64,000 nt of DNA from Bradyrhizobium erythrophlei (GTDB lineage Bacteria > Pseudomonadota > Alphaproteobacteria > Rhizobiales > Xanthobacteraceae): the NCBI RefSeq assembly GCF_900142985.1, contig NZ_LT670849.1, positions 682,001 through 746,000 of the forward strand, read 5' to 3'. Positions 8,699 to 16,620 of the stretch are shown here, one piece after another. How positions within the stretch are numbered: position 1 is the first letter of the stretch; each line of letters starts with the position of its first letter. The notes below the pieces were generated by a model. That model was not told the origin of the DNA and made no database searches. It saw only the letters and a program-made list of their open reading frames with translations. The translations under genes were made by a program, and so were the position numbers.

Positions 8699-9955
8699 TT
8701 AGGCTTTCTTGATCCCCTGGAAGGTCCGCGAATAAGGCGGCTGCTTCATGTAGGTCTCGGGATCGTATTTCCAGAATTGCGAAACGCCGGGATAGCTCGT
8801 GATCGGCACATTCCAGTACTTGCCGTCAGCACGCTTCACCGTTTTGCGGATCTGCACGTCGTAGATCGGGTTGCCGTAGGCATCGAGCTTCACCGTCTTG
8901 CCGAGCGGCGATCCCGTGAGTTCGGTCTTGAGCACGGCATCGATGAAAGCGTCGCGGTCCTCGGCCTTGCCGCCGATCTTCTCCAGAGCTTCCGCCACCC
9001 ACATGATGCCGGAATACATCGAGAAACCGTAGAGCGAGGGAATCTTGCCGTACTTGGCTTCGTAGTCCTTGGTGAACTTCGCCGTCACCGGATTGTCGGA
9101 GCCTTCGGCGAAATGCGCGGCCGCGATGATGCCGTCGCATTCCTCGCCGAGCGTGCGGATCACGGATTGATCGGTCGCGTTCATCGCACCGAGCAGCGGG
9201 ATTTTTCCCTTCAGGCCGAAGCTCGCATATTGCTGAATCAGGCGGGTCGCATCCGCGCCGGTTTCCATGGCGAAGATCGCATCGACCTTCAGGTCCGCAA
9301 GCTGGCCCAGATACGGGCTGAAGTCGGCGGTATTGAGCGGGTGCCAGAACTGCTGAACGATTTCGCCCCCGCCTTCGGTGAAGACCTGCGCCAGACCGCC
9401 GCATTGTTCGTGGCCGAAGGTATAGTCCTGGCTGATGGTCGCAATTTTCTTGTAGCCCTGCTTCAGGCACCAGTCGCCGAACGGATGGGTAAAGGCGCTG
9501 GCGGAATAGCCGGCGACGCGGATCACGTTCTTGATGCGCTGGCGCTGCGTCAGGTCGTCGGCGGCGATGATCGGAATGAAATACGGCGTACCGGTGCCCT
9601 TGACGTAGTTGGCGACGGCCAGACCGGTATTGGCGAGCAGGTCGCCGATCAGCAGGTGGCAGTTGCCTTGCTCGACCAGCCGCCGCGCCTTCTGCAACGC
9701 AGTGTCGGGGTTCGATGCATCGTCTTCGATCGCGAGTTCGACCTTGCGGCCCGCGATCTGGTAGTTCACGGACTCCAGATAGAACTGCACGCCCTCGACC
9801 ATTTCCTTGCCGCCCGAAGCGACCACGCCGGTGAGCGGCGCGAGCAAGCCGATCTTGATTGGCGCCGCCTGTGCGCGCGCGCGCCACGGCATCGCGCCCG
9901 TGCCGGCGGCGGCAACAGCGGCAGTGGTGTTTTTAAGAAATTGCCTGCGGTCCAT
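8699..9955 (-). CDS. ABC transporter substrate-binding protein (Peripla_BP_6, LivK-like)
   Basis: Periplasmic ligand-binding protein of 418 residues. The N-terminus MDRRQFLKN followed by an Ala-rich hydrophobic stretch ending in RARAQA is a Tat-type signal (RRQFLK), so export is probably in the folded state. The body matches the leucine/urea/amide-binding group: IKIGLLAPLTG, GDLLANTGLA, FGHEQCGG and a C-terminal GKTVKLDAYGNP. The ATG at 9955 is chosen over an upstream one because GGGGAC lies just before it and the twin-arginine motif follows directly. It sits between livM and livG, unlike the common order with the binding protein first. Confidence 0.92.
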   Translation of the reverse strand: MDRRQFLKNTTAAVAAAGTGAMPWRARAQAAPIKIGLLAPLTGVVASGGKEMVEGVQFYLESVNYQIAGRKVELAIEDDASNPDTALQKARRLVEQGNCHLLIGDLLANTGLAVANYVKGTGTPYFIPIIAADDLTQRQRIKNVIRVAGYSASAFTHPFGDWCLKQGYKKIATISQDYTFGHEQCGGLAQVFTEGGGEIVQQFWHPLNTADFSPYLGQLADLKVDAIFAMETGADATRLIQQYASFGLKGKIPLLGAMNATDQSVIRTLGEECDGIIAAAHFAEGSDNPVTAKFTKDYEAKYGKIPSLYGFSMYSGIMWVAEALEKIGGKAEDRDAFIDAVLKTELTGSPLGKTVKLDAYGNPIYDVQIRKTVKRADGKYWNVPITSYPGVSQFWKYDPETYMKQPPYSRTFQGIKKA

Positions 9956-10020
9956 TTCAATGTCCCCTTTCGAAACGATCATTTGCTCTTATAGCCGTCC
10001 TTGCTGCCCCCGCCCCGCGA

Positions 10021-10096
10021 TAGTGTGGCGGTTCAGAAGTCCGCATCGTTTGTGCAGCGGGCTGGTCATGCGGATTTCTGAACCCAGGCCACACTA
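10021..10096. repeat. Twin-hairpin repeat, copy 1, hairpin 1
   Basis: Outer ends TAGTGTGGC (10021-10029) and GCCACACTA (10088-10096) are perfectly complementary. Inner arms 10031-10046 and 10068-10083 pair over 16 nt with one G-T wobble. A linker aaacaataaatcaa (10097-10110) joins it to hairpin 2. Confidence 0.85.
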
Positions 10097-10106
10097 AAAC
10101 AATAAA

Positions 10107-11126
10107 TCAACTAGCGTCCTTTCGATTCCGAAGTTCGAAACGTGGCTCCGTGGAATGTGACGAACTTCGGAATCGGGACACTAGAATGCCGCGCAGCGTG
10201 CCGATGATGCCTTCCGGCGCAAAGATCATGATGACGATGAAGGTCAGCCCGAGCACGGTCTGCCAGCGTTCGGTATAGGCGCTGACGACATTCTCGAGCG
10301 TGATAATGGCGGCAGCCCCGACGAACCCGCCAAACAGCGTGCCGACGCCACCCGCGATCATCATCAACACGCCCTCAACCGATTGCGCGAGGGCGACCGT
10401 CGACGGGCTGACGAAATTGTTGAACATCGCATAGAGCGCGCCGGCGATGCCGGCAAAAAAGCCGGACACCGCAAAACCGACGAACAGATGCAGCGGCACG
10501 TTATAGCCGAGGCTCCTCATGCGGCTTTCGCTGTCGCGGATGCCGAGCAGCGTCAGGCCAAACGGCGAGCGGACAAAGCGCCACATCGCGTAACTGACGA
10601 ACATGGTCACGACCAGCACCGCCCAGTAAAACGCGCGATGCCCGACCAGAATGGCCGGCCGCACGTCGCCACGCATGCCGTTCTCGCCGCCTGTCACCTG
10701 CGTCCAGCGCAGGCAGATGCCCCACACGATCATGCCGAGCGCAAGCGTCAGCAGCAGGAAATAGACGCCGGATGTGCGCACTGCGAGCAGCGCAAAGACG
10801 ATCGCCACGAGAGTGGCCGCGATGATCCCGAGCACAAAGGCGACCGCCGGCGGCAGGCCGGCCTGCGCGGAAGCGTAGACCACCACATAGCCGGAGACGC
10901 CGAAAATCGCGCCATGACCAAGTGAGGTGCGTCCGGCAAAGCCCGCGAGAATATCGATCGACATTGCGAGCATGCCGAAGATCAGCATCTCGGTCGCGAG
11001 CCCGACCTGATAGTTAGACAAAACAAACGGCAGCGCACCGGCGATCGCCAGCACGATGAGAACGAGGAGAATCGCGCGGCCGGTCATGCCGGCGATTTTC
11101 GTCTGATCTGATCCCACGCCCGTCAT
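10107..11126 (-). CDS. livM: Branched-chain-type ABC transporter permease (LivM-like) with repeat-encoded C-terminal tail
   Basis: Inner-membrane permease of 339 residues with about eight to ten hydrophobic segments and the family core GHGAIFGVSGYVVVY. It pairs with LivH; its ATG overlaps the livH stop by 4 nt. The family normally ends soon after FAPEGIIGTLRG. Here the frame runs on through the whole of a twin-hairpin repeat (10111-10184), so the last ~24 residues (from VSRFRSSS to the end) are read from the repeat and the stop lies 1 nt past it, in the linker. This looks like insertion of the element at or just before the old stop. The tail is hydrophilic and cytosolic and may not harm function. 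Confidence 0.92.
   Translation of the reverse strand: MTGVGSDQTKIAGMTGRAILLVLIVLAIAGALPFVLSNYQVGLATEMLIFGMLAMSIDILAGFAGRTSLGHGAIFGVSGYVVVYASAQAGLPPAVAFVLGIIAATLVAIVFALLAVRTSGVYFLLLTLALGMIVWGICLRWTQVTGGENGMRGDVRPAILVGHRAFYWAVLVVTMFVSYAMWRFVRSPFGLTLLGIRDSESRMRSLGYNVPLHLFVGFAVSGFFAGIAGALYAMFNNFVSPSTVALAQSVEGVLMMIAGGVGTLFGGFVGAAAIITLENVVSAYTERWQTVLGLTFIVIMIFAPEGIIGTLRGILVSRFRSSSHSTEPRFELRNRKDAS
10111..10184. repeat. Twin-hairpin repeat, copy 1, hairpin 2 (inside the livM reading frame)
   Basis: Ends CTAGCGTCC (10111-10119) and GGACACTAG (10176-10184) pair with one wobble; inner arms 10124-10137 and 10161-10174 pair perfectly over 14 nt (core GAAGTTCG). The core GAAGT recurs in hairpin 1 of the same copy. 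Confidence 0.87.
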
Positions 11127-11980
11127 GTCGTGGCCGCCCGTCCGAACAGGCCAAGGGGACGAAACGCGAGCAGCAACGCCATCGGACCGAAGATCACGAA
11201 GTAGGCCAACTCCGGGAACATCACCTGTCCGAGCGTATTGAGAAGCCCGACCAGAAGACTGCCGACGCCGACGCCGACAAGGCTGCCGCGGCCGCCGATA
11301 ATCACGATGGCCAGACTAAACACGAGAATTTCGGCATCCGCCGACGGGTAAAGCGACAGGAACGCGCCGCCCATCAAGCCGCCGAGGCCGGCCAGCGCCG
11401 AACCGAGGAGAAACGTCACCAGGAAGACACGGCGGATGTTGACGCCGGAGGCTTCGACCATTTCGGCGTCATCGACGCCGGCGCGGATCAGCGCGCCCAA
11501 CCGGGTGTGATTCAACAGAAGCCACAGACCGGCAAAGACGACGATCCCGGTCACCAGCACGAACAGCCGATAGGTCGGGTAGAAGGTACCAAACACCCGC
11601 ATGCCGCCTTTCAGCATCTGCGGGATCGGCACCGTAAAGCTGTCGCCGCCCCAGATCACCAGCGACATGTCGTTGACCACGAACGCAAAGCCCAGGGTCA
11701 GCAGGACCTGGCGCAGCTCGTTGCCGCGGACAAAACGCAGCAAGCCCTGATCGAGCACGAAACCGATCGCGGCGATCGCGGCCATCGCGCCGAGACCGCC
11801 AAGCGCGAAGCTGCCGGTCCGGCTCGCCACCGCAAAGCCGATATAGCCGCCAAGAAGATAAAGCGCGCCGTGGGCAAGATTGACGATGCGCAACAATCCA
11901 AAAATCAGCGTAAAGCCGCTCGCGACGACGAACAGCAACGCCGCGAAGGTCAATCCGTTGAGAAGCTGGAAGGTGCTCAT
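11123..11980 (-). CDS. livH: Branched-chain-type ABC transporter permease (LivH-like)
   Basis: 285-residue inner-membrane permease. About eight hydrophobic segments surround the family signature LRIVNLAHGALYLLGGYIGF near the N-terminus and the cytoplasmic loop IRAGVDDAEMVEASGVN that contacts the ATPases. The ATG at 11980 lies 16 nt after the upstream hydrolase gene, and the stop overlaps the livM start (ATGA). It is part of the same transcript as the catabolic hydrolases, implying that the imported compound is their substrate. Confidence 0.93.
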   Translation of the reverse strand: MSTFQLLNGLTFAALLFVVASGFTLIFGLLRIVNLAHGALYLLGGYIGFAVASRTGSFALGGLGAMAAIAAIGFVLDQGLLRFVRGNELRQVLLTLGFAFVVNDMSLVIWGGDSFTVPIPQMLKGGMRVFGTFYPTYRLFVLVTGIVVFAGLWLLLNHTRLGALIRAGVDDAEMVEASGVNIRRVFLVTFLLGSALAGLGGLMGGAFLSLYPSADAEILVFSLAIVIIGGRGSLVGVGVGSLLVGLLNTLGQVMFPELAYFVIFGPMALLLAFRPLGLFGRAATT

Positions 11981-11996
11981 CCTCTGATTTCAGCCC

Positions 11997-12875
11997 TTAT
12001 GGCGCTTTCGGTCCGGTCTTGAGGTACCAGTCCAGAATCTGCTCGCCGGTCATGAAGGCGACGTCCGGCTTCTGCCGGATCACCTCGAAGATGCGGCGGA
12101 AATATTTGGCGCGATGCGGCGCGCCCATGATGTAGGGATGGATGACCAGCGCCATGATGCGCGCGGAATCGGCCGCATCCTCGTAGATCTGTTCGAACTG
12201 ATCGAGCGCACGATCCTGATATTCGGAGGCCTTGTGATGCTGGATCAGCATCATGGCGACGTCGTTGCATTCCTGGGTATAGGGAATGTTGACGATCGGG
12301 GTCGTCTTGGTCTTGAGCCATACCGGCTGATCGTCGAGCACCCAGTCGGCGACGTAATCATAGCCTTCCTGCTTCAACAGGTCCGGCGTATCCCAGGTTT
12401 CGGTGAGACCGGGGCCAAGCCAGCCGCGCGGGCGTTTGCCGGTCACCTTTTCGATGACTTCAGCGGTCTTGCGGATGTCCTCGCGCTCGTTCTCCACCTT
12501 CTGCATGTTGCGCTGGGTGAAGCCGTGGCCCATGAATTCCCAGTTGCGCTGCTTCGCGGCATTGACGATCGCCGGATACCCGTCGATTGCCGAGCCGTTG
12601 ATCGCGAGCGCCGCCGGCAGCTTGAAATCGTCGAAGGTCTTGAGCAAACGCCAGAAGCCGACGCGGTTGCCGTATTCATGCCAGGCCCAGTTCGGAATGT
12701 CCGGCGACGGCGAACCGCCGGCCGGTGGCGTCAGTACCGTGCGCGGCATCGGCGAGTTGATGTCCCACTCCTCGACATTGACGATCACCCAGACCGCCAT
12801 GCGCTTGCCATCGGGCAATTTCAGCGGCGGGCGTTCTGTAATCGGCGAATAGGAAATGCGTTCGGTCGGCTGCAT
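11997..12875 (-). CDS. Polysaccharide-deacetylase-fold hydrolase (PuuE/cyclic-imidase-like), copy 1
   Basis: 292 residues, no signal peptide, NodB-type (beta/alpha) barrel. Sequence landmarks are WVIVNVEEWD, NWAWHEYGNRVGFWRL, NSAIDGYP-like loop, GHGFTQRNMQ and RGWLGPGLTETWDT, with a late HPYIMG segment. This arrangement fits the cytosolic subgroup that includes PuuE-type allantoinase and cyclic imide hydrolase, which open cyclic amide rings, rather than secreted chitin deacetylases. A second, related copy lies at 13584-14465 with the FAH-fold gene between them, 4 nt away. Ring opening of a cyclic amide or imide is inferred from family and context only. Confidence 0.82.
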   Translation of the reverse strand: MQPTERISYSPITERPPLKLPDGKRMAVWVIVNVEEWDINSPMPRTVLTPPAGGSPSPDIPNWAWHEYGNRVGFWRLLKTFDDFKLPAALAINGSAIDGYPAIVNAAKQRNWEFMGHGFTQRNMQKVENEREDIRKTAEVIEKVTGKRPRGWLGPGLTETWDTPDLLKQEGYDYVADWVLDDQPVWLKTKTTPIVNIPYTQECNDVAMMLIQHHKASEYQDRALDQFEQIYEDAADSARIMALVIHPYIMGAPHRAKYFRRIFEVIRQKPDVAFMTGEQILDWYLKTGPKAP

Positions 12876-12879
12876 TTTA

Positions 12880-13587
12880 TTATTTCTCTGGTGGCGTGAT
12901 GGTGACGGTCAGTGACGGCAATCCGTCGATATGCGCGGTGATCCGGTCGCCCGGCACGACGGGACCGACGCCGGACGGCGTTCCGGTATAGATGAGGTCG
13001 CCGGCCTCTAACCGGACCTGCTTCGACAATTGCGCGATGACTTCCGGCACGCTCCAGATCATCTGGCCGATATTGCCGCGCTGACGCTCCTCGCCGTTGA
13101 CGGCAAGCGTAATCGCACAATCCCTGAAGCGCTCGGGATCGGCTACCCACGCGATCGGCCCGCAGGGTGCGGAGGCGTCAAAACTCTTGCCGACTTCCCA
13201 GGGCAGACGCATGTCGCGGGCGTCGAACTGGCGGTCGCGGCGGGTAAAATCGATGCCTACCGCATAGCCCCAGATCAGGTTGTTCGCTGTCTCGACCGCG
13301 ACGTCACGGCCGCCCTTGCCGAGCGCCACGACCAGCTCGACCTCGAACTGGAAGTTCGACGTGAACGGCGGATAGGCGACGCGCGCGCCATCGAGCACGA
13401 TCGCATCGCGGGGCTTCTGGAAAAAGAACGGCGGATCGCGCTCGTCGGCTTCCTTCATTTCCCGGATATGGTCGAGGTAGTTGCGGCCGACGCAATAAAT
13501 GCGGCGAACGGGAAAAGTGCCGCCACCCGCGACCGCCGCCTCGGTCGCAGCTACCGTCGGCAGCGCATGCGGAGCCTGGCCGCTCAT
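12880..13587 (-). CDS. Fumarylacetoacetate-hydrolase-fold protein
   Basis: 235 residues of the FAH C-terminal-domain family. Seen: IYCVGRNYLDHIREM, the metal-binding acidic residues in FEVELVVALGKGG, GYAVGIDFTRRD and LIYTGTPSGVGPV near the end. Members hydrolyse or decarboxylate beta-keto or enol acids from ring cleavage (for example acylpyruvates, 2-oxo-hept-3-ene dioates). The ATG at 13587 overlaps the stop of the upstream deacetylase-fold gene (ATGA), so that start is preferred to one 21 nt earlier. The substrate probably comes from the flanking hydrolases. Confidence 0.88.
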   Translation of the reverse strand: MSGQAPHALPTVAATEAAVAGGGTFPVRRIYCVGRNYLDHIREMKEADERDPPFFFQKPRDAIVLDGARVAYPPFTSNFQFEVELVVALGKGGRDVAVETANNLIWGYAVGIDFTRRDRQFDARDMRLPWEVGKSFDASAPCGPIAWVADPERFRDCAITLAVNGEERQRGNIGQMIWSVPEVIAQLSKQVRLEAGDLIYTGTPSGVGPVVPGDRITAHIDGLPSLTVTITPPEK

Positions 13588-14465
13588 TTCTTCTGGCCCT
13601 GATACCATTCCAGGATCTGCTCGCCGTTCCAGTGCACCACGCCCTCGTGCTTGTTCACGTAGTCGTAGATTTGTTCGAGATATTTGATCCGGAACGGCTG
13701 GCCGGAAATATAGGGATGGATCGCGATCGACATGATCTTCGGCCGGTCTTTGCTCTCGGCATAGAGCCGGTCGAAGCTGTCGATGCTGCGACGAAGCAGA
13801 TGGTCGCTGTCGTGGTGCTGCACCAGCATCATGGGAATGTCGTTCAGCTCGACCGTGTAAGGCAACGTCACCAGCGGGCCTTTTTCGGTGCGGATCACCG
13901 TCGGCTCGTCGTCGTAGACCCAGTCACCGATATATTTGACGCCGACTTCCGCCAGATTTTCCGGCGTTTCCAGCGTCTGCGTCAGGCCGGGGCCAAGCCA
14001 GCCGACCGGCCGCTTGCCGGTGAATTTCTCGATCACATTCATCGAGCGCACGATCATCGCCTTCTGATCGGTCTCTTTATGGATGGGCCCTTGCTCATAG
14101 GCGTGACCCATGAACTCCCAACCGGCGTCCTTGGCCTGTTGCGCCACGCGCGGATAGTCCTCGCAGACGCGCGCGTTGATCGAGAGCGTCGGCGCGATGT
14201 TCAGCTTTTTGTAGAGATCGAAGAACCGCCATACGCCGACCCGCATGCCATATTCGTGCCAGCTCCAGTTCGGCACGTCCGGCAGCAAGGGAACACCGGT
14301 CGGCGCCGGCAGCACCTGCCGCGCCATCGGCTTGGAGATATCCCAGACCTCGAGGTTGACGATGGTCCAGACGATCATGCGTGCGCCGCCGGGCAGTTTC
14401 AGCGGCGGACGATCGACGATGGCGGAATATTCGGCGCGCTCGCGCGGAAGCATGGGACCGGTCAT
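13584..14465 (-). CDS. Polysaccharide-deacetylase-fold hydrolase (PuuE/cyclic-imidase-like), copy 2
   Basis: 293 residues, the same family as the product of 11997-12875, with shared landmarks WTIVNLEVWD, NWSWHEYGMRVGVWRF, GHAYEQGPIH, GWLGPGLTQTLETP and HPYISGQPFRIKYLE. The two proteins are clearly diverged, suggesting an old duplication with different substrates rather than recent copying. No signal peptide; cytosolic. It overlaps the downstream FAH-fold gene by 4 nt and follows the isochorismatase-fold gene by 39 nt. Likely ring-opening amidohydrolase; the actual substrate is not evident. Confidence 0.82.
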   Translation of the reverse strand: MTGPMLPRERAEYSAIVDRPPLKLPGGARMIVWTIVNLEVWDISKPMARQVLPAPTGVPLLPDVPNWSWHEYGMRVGVWRFFDLYKKLNIAPTLSINARVCEDYPRVAQQAKDAGWEFMGHAYEQGPIHKETDQKAMIVRSMNVIEKFTGKRPVGWLGPGLTQTLETPENLAEVGVKYIGDWVYDDEPTVIRTEKGPLVTLPYTVELNDIPMMLVQHHDSDHLLRRSIDSFDRLYAESKDRPKIMSIAIHPYISGQPFRIKYLEQIYDYVNKHEGVVHWNGEQILEWYQGQKK

Positions 14466-14504
14466 GGCGGGCTACTCTTGGTTCAGTTCAGGAAAACAGT
14501 TGGA

Positions 14505-15167
14505 TCATGCGGCGTTGGGCTTGCGCGGGGCAAGGCCTTCGAGCGCCATCACTTCGTCGGTGTTCATGACCGAGCCAAAAGCGGTGCGAATACACGCAAG
14601 TCCCGCCGCATGAAGTTCCGGCCCGTCCATGCTGTCGACGCAGTCTTCGACGACGATGACGGCATAGTCGCGCACATTGGCCGCGGTCGTGGTGGCGAGC
14701 ACGCAGGAGTTGGTGTTCACGCCGGTGATCAGCAGCGTGTTGATGCCGTGGGAACGCAGCAGGAAGTCGAGGTCGGTTCCAAGGAAGCAGTCGTAGCGCT
14801 TCTTGGTGTTGACGATGAAATCACGCGAATCCAGCACTTGCGGCATCACGGTGCAACCGGGGCCGCCGATGATGTTGTGCCGCATCGCGTTCTTGCGCGT
14901 GTTACCTGGTTCCTCGGCGCGGCTGCGCCAGAACGGATTGACGCGAATTTCCTCGACATCGCGATACGACGTCACCTGGTGGATGACGGGAATGCCGACG
15001 CTGCGGCACCAGTCGAACAGCCGCTTGTTGGCCGCGAGGACGCGCGCTGCGACATCGGGCGTCGTCGGCATCGTCGCCACCGACATGTCGAGATGGCCGC
15101 GATGCAGGTCGATGGCGACCACGGCCGCCTTGGGATGGTCGACGCCGAGATTGTTGGCTGATTTCAT
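14505..15167 (-). CDS. Isochorismatase-family cysteine hydrolase
   Basis: 220 residues of the cysteine-hydrolase fold that covers isochorismatase, nicotinamidase, N-carbamoylsarcosine amidase and maleamate amidase. The general acid Asp is in VAIDLHRGH and the nucleophile Cys in GVNTNSCVLATTTAA; a conserved cis-peptide region precedes the Cys. ATG 15167 is chosen because GTGAGGCG lies a few bases upstream; a GTG at 15179 overlapping the previous stop by 4 nt is the alternative. In this operon a half-amide amidase acting after ring opening is a reasonable guess. Confidence 0.87.
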   Translation of the reverse strand: MKSANNLGVDHPKAAVVAIDLHRGHLDMSVATMPTTPDVAARVLAANKRLFDWCRSVGIPVIHQVTSYRDVEEIRVNPFWRSRAEEPGNTRKNAMRHNIIGGPGCTVMPQVLDSRDFIVNTKKRYDCFLGTDLDFLLRSHGINTLLITGVNTNSCVLATTTAANVRDYAVIVVEDCVDSMDGPELHAAGLACIRTAFGSVMNTDEVMALEGLAPRKPNAA

Positions 15168-15175
15168 GACACGCC

Positions 15176-16429
15176 TCACACAAGAGGATTGATGGAAGTC
15201 TTCAATAGGGCACGCTGGTCGATACCGAACCGATCCGCAAGCCAGTCGGCCAGCACTTCCTGGCCGATCGTGGGATTATCGTGCTGGCAGTGTTCGGCGC
15301 CGGTCTCCTCGGGATCAAGGATACGCAAGCTCGCATCGACGCCGTTTGCCTTGGCGTAATCGTAGGTAGAGCGTGCGGCGGTGACGGTCAGCACGTCGTG
15401 GCCGCCATGCAGCACCAGATACGGGCATTTCATGTGTCCAAGATGACCCTTGAGGGTGAACGGCTTCATCAGCTCATGGGCATCGTGCATCGACTTGGCG
15501 CCGAACACCCAGCGGATATGCATCGCGAGGCCGAAGTCATCGCCCTTGGTGCCCCACATGTCATGCACCGACCAGATTGCGCCATGTGAAATCGCGGCCG
15601 CCAGCCGATGCTCGTAGCAGGCGGCGCGCGCGGCGTAATAGCCGCCCATGCTCGAGCCGCACACCGCAATCCGCGTGGTGTCGACATCGTCACGCTTTTC
15701 CAGCCAATCGATGCATTTGCCGATCGGCACTTCGCTGTCGTGGCGCGTATAGATCTTGTGCCGCCGCAGCGTGCCGCCCTGCCCCGGCCCGTCGATCATC
15801 AGGACCGAAATGCCGCGTTGCAGGCAGCCATGCGCCTGCATGAACCACATCTCGTCCTTGATGGAATCCAGCCCGCCCATGCAGATCAGCACGGGTAGCT
15901 TCTTGCCCGGGAACGGCGCGCGAATGAAATAGCCGCAGATCGGCTTGCCCGGTTCGTAAGGGATATCGACCACCTCGCCCGGCGGGTTCAGGTACGAGAT
16001 GAACCTGTGCGAGCAGGCTTCCATCTTCTCGAAGGTCGGCAGCCGCCGCGCATCGTCGGGATCGAGATGGAATTCGGCCTGACGATAGTAATCCGCCGCG
16101 CGCAGGAAGCAGTTCATCGCGGTACGGATGTGGCCAGCTGTTTCCTCGGCGAGGCCGCGCGTCCAGTTGCGGTCGGCGATCCGCATCCATTCGACATGCC
16201 AGCTTTCGAGATCGCCCGGAATCATCCGCGACCCGGCTTGCATGATTTCGCTGACGCTACCGCCGCCTTCCTGGCTCTCGCCCAGCCCACGGCGGAATTG
16301 ATAGGAAGCCCAAGGATGTTCGGGCCAATGATGCCAGCCGAAGGGCTCGTAATGCGGGTTTCGGTCCGCGGTGATCAACTCGATGGCGTTTTCGCTGATT
16401 TCCGACGTGCTTTGCACCATCGACCTCAC
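15176..16429 (-). CDS. FrsA/DHPON-hydrolase-like alpha/beta hydrolase
   Basis: 417 residues: an all-helical N-terminal region (about 1-170) followed by an alpha/beta-hydrolase domain with nucleophile motif CGSSMGGYYAAR, an acidic residue in LVLHGGHDVLT and a late histidine in ETGAEHCQHDN. This two-part layout is that of 2,6-dihydroxypseudooxynicotine hydrolase and related C-C bond or ester hydrolases. GTG 16429 with AAGGG five bases upstream is preferred; ATG 16420 is possible. It is the first gene of the minus-strand catabolic operon, directly facing the GntR regulator across a 191-nt operator region. Confidence 0.83.
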   Translation of the reverse strand: MRSMVQSTSEISENAIELITADRNPHYEPFGWHHWPEHPWASYQFRRGLGESQEGGGSVSEIMQAGSRMIPGDLESWHVEWMRIADRNWTRGLAEETAGHIRTAMNCFLRAADYYRQAEFHLDPDDARRLPTFEKMEACSHRFISYLNPPGEVVDIPYEPGKPICGYFIRAPFPGKKLPVLICMGGLDSIKDEMWFMQAHGCLQRGISVLMIDGPGQGGTLRRHKIYTRHDSEVPIGKCIDWLEKRDDVDTTRIAVCGSSMGGYYAARAACYEHRLAAAISHGAIWSVHDMWGTKGDDFGLAMHIRWVFGAKSMHDAHELMKPFTLKGHLGHMKCPYLVLHGGHDVLTVTAARSTYDYAKANGVDASLRILDPEETGAEHCQHDNPTIGQEVLADWLADRFGIDQRALLKTSINPLV

Positions 16430-16495
16430 CCAAACCCTTACTTTTATTGGACAGCATGGTTCGACAAAGCGGAAAGCGAGTCAATAGAGATTACA

Positions 16496-16513
16496 TACAC
16501 TTTCGAAAGTGTA
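16496..16513. promoter_or_regulatory. Perfect 18-bp palindrome, candidate GntR operator 1
   Basis: TACACTTTCGAAAGTGTA. It shares the half-site AAAGTGTA with the second palindrome at 16581-16600. It lies 66 nt upstream of the GTG of the catabolic operon, where it could control leftward transcription. Confidence 0.7.
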
Positions 16514-16571
16514 CGTACTCAAGAGGGAAAATAGCGGGCATAAACTCTGGATTTTCAGCCTCAGGCTCTGA

Positions 16572-16577
16572 TATAAT
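16572..16577 (+). promoter_or_regulatory. Candidate -10 element of the GntR gene
   Basis: TATAAT, a perfect -10 hexamer, 44 nt before the GntR ATG. A -35 match 17-18 nt upstream (around TGGATT) is weak. The following palindrome begins 4 nt downstream, as expected for autorepression. Confidence 0.45.
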
Positions 16578-16580
16578 TCT

Positions 16581-16600
16581 CCAAAGTGTATACACATTGG
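16581..16600. promoter_or_regulatory. 20-bp imperfect palindrome, candidate GntR operator 2
   Basis: CCAAAGTGTATACACATTGG, one mismatched pair around GTGTATACAC. It lies just downstream of the TATAAT hexamer and upstream of the GntR start, so binding would block the regulator's own promoter. Confidence 0.65.
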
Positions 16601-16620
16601 CAAAGCGAACCCCTTCCGAG

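Noticed and set aside
13632..15161. 509-codon open frame on the plus strand
   Set aside because: Antisense to the deacetylase-fold and isochorismatase-fold genes; composition is His/Arg/Asp rich and no domain is seen.
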